From Methanobacteriota archaeon (lineage in GTDB: Archaea > Thermoplasmatota > Poseidoniia > Poseidoniales > Poseidoniaceae), in NCBI GenBank assembly GCA_002725275.1, contig PBOE01000013.1, positions 40,215-63,520 of the forward strand: a DNA stretch of 23,306 nt. Reading direction: 5' to 3'. Shown here piece by piece: positions 17,376-23,306 of this stretch; positions within the stretch are counted from its first letter, which is position 1; every line of letters begins with the position of its first letter. The notes beneath the pieces were generated by a model that was given only the letters and a program-made list of their open reading frames with translations, was not told where the DNA came from and did no database searches. The position numbers and the translations under genes are program-made.

Positions 17376-19433
17376 TCAGGCTTCAGCGGGTTCTGGAGCC
17401 GCCTCTGCGGAGGCTTTGGCCGCTTCGATTTTGGCGTCGTTGGCCTTGATTTGCTCCCAAACAAGTTCCGCAACGTCCTTGACTTCCATCTCCGCACCGA
17501 TGGCACTGAGACCGTCGGTGACCATCGTCGAGCAGAAGGGGCAACCGACGGCCACGGTATCGGCTCCGGTGGCAGCGAGTTCCTTCGATCGGATGACGTT
17601 CACGCGGTCGTACCCTTCGTCAACGTGCTCTTCCATCCACATTTGGGCGCCACCAGCCCCGCAACAGAAGGAATCACGACCGTGGCGCTCTGCCTCCACG
17701 TCGACACCGCCGATGGCGTCTCGAGGGGCATCAAGTTCCCCACCGATGCGACCGAGGTAGCAGGGATCGTGGAACGTGACGGAGCCGTCGTGCTTGGGCT
17801 GAGGCAGTTTCCCTTCGGTTTGCAGGTGACTGATGAGTTGAGAGTGGTGCATGACTTCGATGTCTTCGCCGCCGTAGTCCTTGTACTCCTTGCCCAACGT
17901 GTGGAAGCAGTGAGGGCAGGAGGCGACGATCTTCTTCACGCCGATTTCCTCAAAGGTTGACAGGTTGGTCTCCGCCAGCATTTGGAACAGGTATTCGTTG
18001 CCAGCACGGCGAGCAGCATCACCGCTGCAACCTTCTTGCATGCCGAGGATGCCGACGTCGAGACCGGCTTCTTTCATGATGCTGATGGTGTCTCGAGCGA
18101 CCTTTTTGTTGCGTTCGTCAAACGAAGCAGCGCACCCTGCGAAGTAAATGTATTCGGCCGGTTCTGCGACCTTCACGTCAAGGCCCTCGGCCCAGTCGCC
18201 GCGCTCGTGAGCGGGCAGGCCGTAGGGGTTGGAATCGGACTCGAGGTTTTCGATGGTGGCCATGAGCGGCAAGACCGTTGCTTCAACGCTCTCGTCGAAC
18301 TCCATGCGCTCCATCATGAGGTGGCGGCGAGCGTCGGTGAGTTTGGGCACGTGGTCGATGTAAATGGGGCAGGCCTCTACGCAAGCATGGCAGGTCGTGC
18401 AAGCCCAAATGGCGCCCTCTCCGAAGCGGGCGATGATGTCCTCTTCGGGTGTTTCGTCGGCCAGCAACGTCGTGGCGTGGTCGTTGGCGTAGTGGCGCAC
18501 ATCGTGAATGATTTGCATGGGGTTGAGGTCCTTGCCGCTGGCGTAAGCCGGGCAAACATCTTGGCAGCGAGCACACGACGTGCAGGCCCAGCCGTCGATG
18601 AGGTCTCGCCAGGTGAAATCCGTGTAGTTGACGGCGCCAAACGACTCCACGTCAAGATCGTCGAGCAGGACGGCCTTGCCGTTGTCCCCACGGGCCAGCG
18701 GCTCCATCGTGGCCATGGGGCGAAGGTCGTGGAAGAACACGTTGGGGAAGGCCATCACCAGGTGCATGTGCTTGGAAAGCGGAATGAGGAACAGGAAGAC
18801 ACAGATGGCCAGCATGTGGGCCCAGTAGGCGGCGATGACGACGCTGGCGGCGGGTGCCAGCGTGGCGTAAACCCAGTAGCCAATGGGCTCCCAGGTGGAC
18901 GAGACCGTGGATTCACCGGCTTCAACCACAAAGGAGGTGGTGGTGATGGTCATGATGAGCAACAGAATGACGTTACCCTCGAGTTGGGACTTGCCCTTGA
19001 GCTTCTCGGGCGTGAAGACCACACGGCGAATGAGCGCCAGCACACACCCGACAAAAGCAATGGTGTAGCCAACCTCAACCATGAGGTTCCATGGTCCACG
19101 AACGACCTCAGGGAGCACTTTTTGGGAGAACTGGTTGCCGCTGGCGAGGTCAAACATGTCGGTCGAGAGCATCAGGAAGCCCCAGAACATGAGCACGTGG
19201 ATGCCCCCTGCGATGCGGTCCTTGAGCACCTTTTTCTGGCCGAGCCATCCGGTGATCACCTCAGAAATTCGGGCACCCCAGTTGTCAAAACGATCCTCAG
19301 GTTTGCCCTTCAGGACGAGTTTGCTGGCCTTCCAAACTTGAAAGCCGAAAAAGCCACCTGAGACGCTAAACAAAACCAAGAGAATGGCCCATCCGGGGAC
19401 GGGGCCGTAATCCAAAAACAGGGGGTGTTCCAT
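17376..19433 (-). CDS. EtfD-like ETF:quinone oxidoreductase (NarI-like membrane domain plus Fe-S domains)
   Basis: A 685-residue membrane redox protein. The ATG at 19431-19433 is chosen because GGTGAG lies 4 bases upstream; a GTG three codons earlier is possible. The N-terminal 250 residues have about six membrane helices and histidines (GGIHVLMFW, YWAHMLAICVFLFL, SKHMHLVM) like the haem-b NarI domain. Two ferredoxin-type clusters follow: CTSCARCQDVCP near 287 and CTTCHACVEACP near 344. Two cysteine-rich CCG domains come next: GCAASF...GCSGDAARRAGN...CPHC (430-510) and DPCYLG...FCCGAGG...CPFC (558-635). This order matches the EtfD/HdrD-like family that passes electrons from acyl-CoA dehydrogenases via ETF to quinone. 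No etfAB genes are in the window, so a lactate- or glycerol-phosphate-type role is a lesser alternative. It heads the run with mutY. Confidence 0.88.
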   Translation of the reverse strand: MEHPLFLDYGPVPGWAILLVLFSVSGGFFGFQVWKASKLVLKGKPEDRFDNWGARISEVITGWLGQKKVLKDRIAGGIHVLMFWGFLMLSTDMFDLASGNQFSQKVLPEVVRGPWNLMVEVGYTIAFVGCVLALIRRVVFTPEKLKGKSQLEGNVILLLIMTITTTSFVVEAGESTVSSTWEPIGYWVYATLAPAASVVIAAYWAHMLAICVFLFLIPLSKHMHLVMAFPNVFFHDLRPMATMEPLARGDNGKAVLLDDLDVESFGAVNYTDFTWRDLIDGWACTSCARCQDVCPAYASGKDLNPMQIIHDVRHYANDHATTLLADETPEEDIIARFGEGAIWACTTCHACVEACPIYIDHVPKLTDARRHLMMERMEFDESVEATVLPLMATIENLESDSNPYGLPAHERGDWAEGLDVKVAEPAEYIYFAGCAASFDERNKKVARDTISIMKEAGLDVGILGMQEGCSGDAARRAGNEYLFQMLAETNLSTFEEIGVKKIVASCPHCFHTLGKEYKDYGGEDIEVMHHSQLISHLQTEGKLPQPKHDGSVTFHDPCYLGRIGGELDAPRDAIGGVDVEAERHGRDSFCCGAGGAQMWMEEHVDEGYDRVNVIRSKELAATGADTVAVGCPFCSTMVTDGLSAIGAEMEVKDVAELVWEQIKANDAKIEAAKASAEAAPEPAEA

Positions 19434-19501
19434 GGTGCTCACCGGTTCAACGCCTTGGCGCTACCCCTGCGAGGTTAAGGCGCACTTTGAATCCACCGTC
19501 A

Positions 19502-19509
19502 AAGGAGGA
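19502..19509 (+). promoter_or_regulatory. Strong Shine-Dalgarno-like AAGGAGGA upstream of mevalonate kinase
   Basis: A near-perfect Shine-Dalgarno sequence lies 13 bases before an in-frame GTG (19523) and 55 bases before the ATG chosen at 19565. It fits neither start well. It may support a 14-residue N-terminal extension, or be a chance match. Confidence 0.35.
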
Positions 19510-19564
19510 CGGAATCACGACGGTGTGCAAGAAGGAATATGAAGCCGGGGCCCGTCAAAGAATC

Positions 19565-20554
19565 ATGGCTGAGGCCCCGGTGCTCGTGGCTGCAAGCGCC
19601 CCGGGAAAGTGCATTCTCTTCGGCGAACATGCCGTGGTCTACGGGCAACCCGCCGTTGCCGTTGCCATCGAGCAGCGCCTCTCCGTGTCCCTGTCCTCTG
19701 CGTCCTCGTGGAGCGTCGACGGAAGCGCCCTCGACCCTCAACGGCCCCCCCACATCACGATGCTGAGGGACCGATGGTTGCCCGATGGCGAGCCCATGGC
19801 CCTCCACATTTCGGGCGACATCCCTCGAGCATCGGGCCTCGGTTCAAGCGCCGCACTCAGCGCTGCCGTTGGTGCCGCCATGCACCGCCTTGCCAACCCC
19901 GGCAAAGGCATCGACCGCGACGGTTTGAGCGCCCTTGCGCATCGGGCCGAAGCACACGCACAGCAAGGCCGCGCCTCACCGATGGACGCCTCCACCAGCG
20001 TTGAGGGTGGTATCGTGGTCCTCTCCGACCACGTCGAGGTGGACGCGAACCACCTCTACACGCGCCAGCTCATGACCCCCGAGGGCAAACGAACGTGGGA
20101 GGTGCACAACCTCGCTGCGCCGAGCGACGATGTCTTCCTCGTGTTGGGAAACACCGGCGTGTTTGCGCCGACGTCCAAACAGGTGGCCATGGTCGCCGAC
20201 GCCCTAGCGGCAAACCCTTCAAGAGTCCGTGAGATCGAAGCCATCGGCACCGTGGCGCGCCGCGGCCTTGCGGCCTTGATGAAAGGGGACTACGAAGCGG
20301 TGGGGCACGCCATGAGCGAAAACCACCTGTTGCTGCGAAACCTGGGCGTCTCGTCCCCCGAGCTCGAGAACCTGATTCAAGCCGCCGCACCGACCTCGCT
20401 CGGGGTCAAACTGACGGGGGCGGGCGGAGGCGGATGCATGGTGGCGCTGACCCGGCATCCAAAGCAAACCAGCGAGGCCATCGAACTGGCGGGTGGACGC
20501 ACGCTCGTCTCGCGAATCGGCAACGAGGGCGTTCGCATCGAGACCGCAACGTGA
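19565..20554 (+). CDS. mvk: Mevalonate kinase
   Basis: A 329-residue GHMP-family kinase that phosphorylates mevalonate in the pathway to isoprenoid (archaeal membrane) lipids, in the cytoplasm. The N-terminus reads APGKCILFGEHAVVYGQPAVA, the family's first signature. The ATP loop is DIPRASGLGSSAALSAA near 82-98, with catalytic-site context ASPMDASTSVEGG near 140. The third motif is KLTGAGGGGCMVAL near 282-295. The ATG at 19565 gives the usual few residues before the first signature. The frame stays open upstream to TTG 19487, and GTG 19523 follows a strong Shine-Dalgarno, so a longer form is possible. It is divergent from the etfD-like gene and followed by tbp after an 83-base gap with its own promoter. 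Confidence 0.95.
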   Translation: MAEAPVLVAASAPGKCILFGEHAVVYGQPAVAVAIEQRLSVSLSSASSWSVDGSALDPQRPPHITMLRDRWLPDGEPMALHISGDIPRASGLGSSAALSAAVGAAMHRLANPGKGIDRDGLSALAHRAEAHAQQGRASPMDASTSVEGGIVVLSDHVEVDANHLYTRQLMTPEGKRTWEVHNLAAPSDDVFLVLGNTGVFAPTSKQVAMVADALAANPSRVREIEAIGTVARRGLAALMKGDYEAVGHAMSENHLLLRNLGVSSPELENLIQAAAPTSLGVKLTGAGGGGCMVALTRHPKQTSEAIELAGGRTLVSRIGNEGVRIETAT

Positions 20555-20600
20555 ACGGTTGAAACCCGCCCTTCTGAAAGCCGGACCGCTTGGGCGCTGA

Positions 20601-20615
20601 AATTCCTTTTATATA
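20601..20615 (+). promoter_or_regulatory. TATA box and BRE-like element of the tbp gene
   Basis: TTTTATATA (20607-20615) is a clear archaeal TATA box, preceded by a purine-rich TGAAATT that can serve as the TFB recognition element. Its centre lies about 27 bases before the ATG at 20638, so initiation near the start codon and a leaderless or nearly leaderless message is expected. Confidence 0.75.
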
Positions 20616-20616
20616 C

Positions 20617-20636
20617 TAAAGGCCGTTCGGCCTTTA
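20617..20636 (+). promoter_or_regulatory. Perfect inverted repeat between tbp TATA box and start codon
   Basis: TAAAGGCC (20617-20624) and GGCCTTTA (20629-20636) are perfect 8-base arms around GTTC, ending one base before the ATG. The right arm plus following bases (CTTTATAT) forms a second TATA-like stretch. Position between TATA box and start suits an operator or self-control site. As RNA it could only form if transcription begins upstream of about 20617. Confidence 0.6.
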
Positions 20637-20637
20637 T

Positions 20638-21252
20638 ATGACCACCGATGAAGAACGCCTTACCGTCGTGAATGTAGTTGCCAGCACACGTGTCGCAGAA
20701 GAACTCGATCTCCCCGACATCGCCATTCAACTCAACTGCGAATACGAACCCGAGCAGTTCCCCGGTGTCGTCTACCGTGTTACCGAGCCAAAACTCGCCA
20801 TCCTCATGTTCCGCTCCGGCCGTGCTGTGTGCACCGGTGGAAAGGACGAGGACAACATCCACACCGGTATTGACCGGATGATCAAGGACCTGCGCGCTGC
20901 CGGCATCGAAACGTGGGACCTCAAGGACGTCACCATCGAAGTCCAGAACATGGTGGCCACCTACGCCCTCCACTACCCCGAGGACTACGACGGCGTGGAC
21001 AAGTTCACCGGTGAGCCCCAAGCCGGCGTTCCCCGCAAACTCAACCTCAACCACCTCACCTTCCACCTCCCGTTCGACAAAGTGGAGTACGAGCCCGAAC
21101 AGTTCCCTGGCCTCATCTACCGACTCGACGACCCCAAGGTCGTCTGCCTCATCTTCGGCTCCGGCAAGATGGTCATCACCGGCGCTCGCCACAAAGACGA
21201 GATTCTCGAAGCCGTCGAGATCATCAAGGACGAACTCGCCGACCTGCTTTGA
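20638..21252 (+). CDS. tbp: TATA-binding protein (archaeal TBP)
   Basis: A 204-residue general transcription factor that bends promoter DNA and recruits TFB and RNA polymerase. The two direct repeats are easy to align: VNVVASTRV with YEPEQFPGVVYR and LMFRSGRAVCTGG, then VQNMVATYAL with YEPEQFPGLIYR and LIFGSGKMVITGA. All four DNA-kinking phenylalanines are present (EQFPG twice, MFRSG, IFGSG). The family is usually 180-190 residues. The excess is an insertion of about 20 residues (112-133, HYPEDYDGV...) between the first strand and first helix of repeat two, absent from repeat one. The ATG sits just after the inverted repeat, with no Shine-Dalgarno, consistent with leaderless translation. Genes on both sides are on the same strand. 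Confidence 0.96.
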   Translation: MTTDEERLTVVNVVASTRVAEELDLPDIAIQLNCEYEPEQFPGVVYRVTEPKLAILMFRSGRAVCTGGKDEDNIHTGIDRMIKDLRAAGIETWDLKDVTIEVQNMVATYALHYPEDYDGVDKFTGEPQAGVPRKLNLNHLTFHLPFDKVEYEPEQFPGLIYRLDDPKVVCLIFGSGKMVITGARHKDEILEAVEIIKDELADLL

Positions 21253-21259
21253 GGCCAGA

Positions 21260-21274
21260 CAGCCCGAAGGGCTG
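21260..21274 (+). terminator. Small hairpin after tbp
   Basis: CAGCCC and GGGCTG form a perfect 6-base stem with a GAA loop, 8 bases after the tbp stop. No T-run follows, so it is not a bacterial-type terminator. It could stabilise the message end. Low confidence as a terminator. Confidence 0.25.
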
Positions 21275-21317
21275 GAAGAGAAGGCTTGATGTCCTCCTTC
21301 GCCCGTCCTCACACCAT

Positions 21318-21327
21318 GGGAGGAGGG
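21318..21327 (+). promoter_or_regulatory. Ribosome binding site of the PKD surface protein
   Basis: GGGAGGAGGG lies 3 bases before the ATG at 21331. It decides this start over the in-frame ATG at 21316, which the site itself overlaps. Confidence 0.6.
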
Positions 21328-21330
21328 ACC

Positions 21331-23306
21331 ATGCGCCGCACCCTTCCCGTGGGCTTGGTCCTCTTGCTGCTCACCAGCCTCATCCCCGTTGATCACCATG
21401 ACGTCCTCGCCGAAGCCTCCGTGCACCCAACGATTGCCGGGGACCCGGGTGTCTCGGACGTTCCAACCTGGCGCATCGGCGACCGCTGGATCTACTCCGG
21501 AACGTTTGATCCCAGCATTTTGGTCACCGACACCGGCGTGGACGCTACGGTCGGTGAAATCCAAGGCGACACCACCGCCGAGGTAACCGGTATCACGACC
21601 CAAAACGTGGACAACATGTCCGTGTTGGCCTACACGCTTCGCACCTCGGCGAACTTTGACAAATCCGGCGTTTCGCTGGAAGGGTTCACCGGCAACGTCT
21701 ACATCCAATTCACCCAAACCGAATACCTCAGGGTGAGCGACCTCGCTCCGATTCGAAGCGAGTTGGACATGTACATCCGGTTTGTTCCCAGCGGCATTTC
21801 ATTCCTCGAGCAAATTCTCGGCGACATCACCATCACGACGACCTATTCGCCCGTGAACGAAAATTACGATTTCCCGCTTCGAATGGATGAGCGCTGGACC
21901 ACCACCACCACCTCGTATTCGCAGTGGTCGGGTCAAAGCGATTACATCACCCCCTTCCCGCCGCCTGAAACCGACACCAACAGCACCACCTGGGTGGTGA
22001 CCGATGTTGGAAAACCCCGGAACATGATCGGGCAGAGCATCGACTACGGGGGCTGCAACGAATCCTACGAAATGACCTCATTCAACAGCGACGGCGTCTC
22101 GGAAGGCTTCCGCTGGTACTGCCCCGAGGTCCGAAACTATGCTTGGCTCAACACCAACGATGACATCGGTTTGACCATCGATTTCAAACTCAAGCGGTAC
22201 GACCCTGTCGGCGCCAGCGGCGTGGAGCCCTACACCAACCCCGGCACTCGAGCGGACTGCTTGTCCGTGACGCCCGAACGCAGCATTACAGCGCTCAACA
22301 CACCGATGCAGGTGTGGGTGAACGCTTCGTCTTCCTGCTTCTCCAACGTGGCCGGGTTGCAGTTGGAACTTCACCACGAGGCAGAAGGATTCGTCACCTC
22401 ACTGACCACGGCAGCCAACGGCAGTGCGTGGGCCGTGCTGGACATCGGCGATGCGATCGATTCTTCCGCAACGCTGCTCGACTACGCAAGCCACGGCTTG
22501 GTGGCCAAAGCCGGCAACCGAGTGGGGGCCGCCACGGTCACGCTCGACCAGTACCTCGTGGGCCTTGACGTGTTTGCCGACGAGGGTGCCGTGGTGATGT
22601 ACCGTGAGCGGTGCATTGGCGACGTCTGCACGGTCACGCAACTCAACGCCATTTCCGGCTTCAACGTCTTGCCCGGCGATTACTTGGACATTGAAGTCGC
22701 CATCAAAAATCGAGGCATCACCACCTCCGTGGTCACCGACGCTCGGTTGACGCTTCCCGACGGCACCGTTTCGACCGACCAGCTCCCCGCTCTTGCCACG
22801 TACCAGACCCACAAGATGTTCGCCCTCTGGGAGGTGCCAGAAAACACCTCGATTGGGGCGGTTGAACTCCTTTGGGAGGCCGACGTCAGTCGCCTCAACG
22901 GTGCGGATGCCGACCTGCAGAACAACCTCGGGCGAATCGAATTGTTCGTCGGTCGCCTGCCGACGCCCGTTGCGCCCGAGCCCACGGGCATGACCCAAGA
23001 CACGATCCTCATCAACGCCAGCGGAAGTTTCGACGAGGACGGAGGCGACGTCTCCTGTGAGTTCTGGGTGCCGTTCGATGACGGGACCCGCACGTGGGAT
23101 TACGAGCGCATCGTCGCCCCCTCCTGCATGCTCAACTACACGTGGATCGACGACGGCATTTACCCCGTTGAGATCACGGTGGAGGACGAAGAGCGGGATG
23201 AAAGCGTCATGATCCTCAACGTGACCGTTGAGAACCGCGCACCAAAAATCGAGGTCCGCAGTCAGCGTACAGAAGCCAAGGTCGAATACCCGATCACGCT
23301 CTACGC
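21331..23306 (+). CDS. Large secreted protein with CARDB-like and PKD-like domains, 3' end outside window
   Basis: The frame is open from the ATG to the last base, giving 658 residues without a stop, so the protein continues beyond the window. MRRTLPVGLVLLLLTSLIPV is a signal peptide with no lipobox. Residues about 45-300 form a Thr/Asp/Tyr-rich beta region (TWRIGDRWIYSGTFDP onward) that I do not recognise. Residues about 433-540 resemble a CARDB adhesion domain (YLDIEVAIKNRG, ALWEVPENTSIGAVEL, DLQNNLGRIELFVG). Residues about 545-635 resemble a PKD domain (INASGSFDEDGGDVSCEFW, YTWIDDGIYPVEITVEDEE, VTVENRAPK), and a second one seems to begin at the edge. Such beta-sandwich arrays are typical of archaeal surface proteins or exoenzyme spacers. 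Tandem repeats and a C-terminal anchor may follow. The role in adhesion or the cell envelope is inferred. Confidence 0.88.
   Translation, partial: MRRTLPVGLVLLLLTSLIPVDHHDVLAEASVHPTIAGDPGVSDVPTWRIGDRWIYSGTFDPSILVTDTGVDATVGEIQGDTTAEVTGITTQNVDNMSVLAYTLRTSANFDKSGVSLEGFTGNVYIQFTQTEYLRVSDLAPIRSELDMYIRFVPSGISFLEQILGDITITTTYSPVNENYDFPLRMDERWTTTTTSYSQWSGQSDYITPFPPPETDTNSTTWVVTDVGKPRNMIGQSIDYGGCNESYEMTSFNSDGVSEGFRWYCPEVRNYAWLNTNDDIGLTIDFKLKRYDPVGASGVEPYTNPGTRADCLSVTPERSITALNTPMQVWVNASSSCFSNVAGLQLELHHEAEGFVTSLTTAANGSAWAVLDIGDAIDSSATLLDYASHGLVAKAGNRVGAATVTLDQYLVGLDVFADEGAVVMYRERCIGDVCTVTQLNAISGFNVLPGDYLDIEVAIKNRGITTSVVTDARLTLPDGTVSTDQLPALATYQTHKMFALWEVPENTSIGAVELLWEADVSRLNGADADLQNNLGRIELFVGRLPTPVAPEPTGMTQDTILINASGSFDEDGGDVSCEFWVPFDDGTRTWDYERIVAPSCMLNYTWIDDGIYPVEITVEDEERDESVMILNVTVENRAPKIEVRSQRTEAKVEYPITLY

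Noticed and set aside
17982..19361. 459-residue plus-strand frame opposite the etfD-like gene
   Set aside because: It mirrors the Fe-S oxidoreductase whose motifs are unmistakable. No signature in the antisense product.
21260..21274. Hairpin after tbp as a bacterial rho-independent terminator
   Set aside because: There is no T-run after the stem, and archaea generally terminate at T-rich tracts; kept only as a low-confidence stem-loop.
20377..21717. 446-residue open frame on the minus strand across mvk end, tbp and the PKD gene start
   Set aside because: It lies antisense to three well-supported genes, including tbp and its promoter. Its composition is the Val/Gly/Asp/His-rich pattern produced opposite GC-rich coding DNA.
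1..23306. tRNA, rRNA, insertion sequences, prophage or defence genes
   Set aside because: No cloverleaf, transposase, integrase, terminal repeat or nuclease cassette was recognised by eye; nearly all sequence is accounted for by protein genes.

Overview
The window most resembles a compact, GC-rich genome of a marine planktonic archaeon of the Thermoplasmatota, probably Marine Group II (Candidatus Poseidoniales) or a relative. This is inferred from gene content. There is a two-repeat TATA-binding protein with its own TATA promoter, an archaeal-type mevalonate kinase, an IleRS with archaeal/eukaryotic-like conserved blocks, a MutS-like ATPase without a mismatch-reading domain, several Asp/Thr-rich secreted proteins, lipobox lipoproteins, and an EtfD-like membrane Fe-S oxidoreductase. 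No taxonomic marker such as rRNA is present.

Layout. Positions 1-4899 (+): the 3' part of ileS, a signal-less BtuF-like protein and a large lipoprotein, closely spaced. Positions 4896-6899 (-): a MutS-like ATPase. Positions 7037-7306 (+): a small orphan protein. Positions 7309-9550 (-): thioredoxin followed by an S15/CocE-family lipoprotein hydrolase. Positions 9643-12189 (+): a membrane-anchored exoprotein joining a lamin-tail domain to an amidohydrolase. Positions 12190-13677 (-): cysS. Positions 13746-16035 (+): a three-gene run of extended SDR, a multi-pass membrane protein and a thioredoxin-like lipoprotein. Positions 16027-19433 (-): a tight run of etfD-like oxidoreductase, mutY and an orphan 102-residue protein. 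Positions 19565-20554 (+): mevalonate kinase. Positions 20638-21252 (+): TATA-binding protein. From 21331 to the window end (+): a large secreted protein with CARDB-like and PKD-like domains that runs off the edge.

The genes fall into housekeeping functions (two aminoacyl-tRNA synthetases, TBP, isoprenoid lipid synthesis, DNA repair) and cell-surface functions (three lipoproteins, an anchored amidohydrolase, a PKD protein, a peptidase-like hydrolase). This fits a heterotroph that processes organic matter outside the cell and feeds electrons, probably from acyl-CoA oxidation via ETF, into a membrane quinone pool. Gene packing is extreme: convergent genes overlap by 4 or 9 bases or abut exactly, and no gap exceeds about 140 bases. 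No tRNA, rRNA, CRISPR array, insertion sequence or prophage gene was seen.

The points most worth a second look are the perfect inverted repeat between the TATA box and start codon of the TBP gene, the roughly 20-residue insertion in the second TBP repeat, the lamin-tail/amidohydrolase/transmembrane fusion, the SDR/membrane/thioredoxin-lipoprotein cassette, and the etfD-mutY-orphan operon. I did not find a convincing wholly new multi-gene system such as a defence island.
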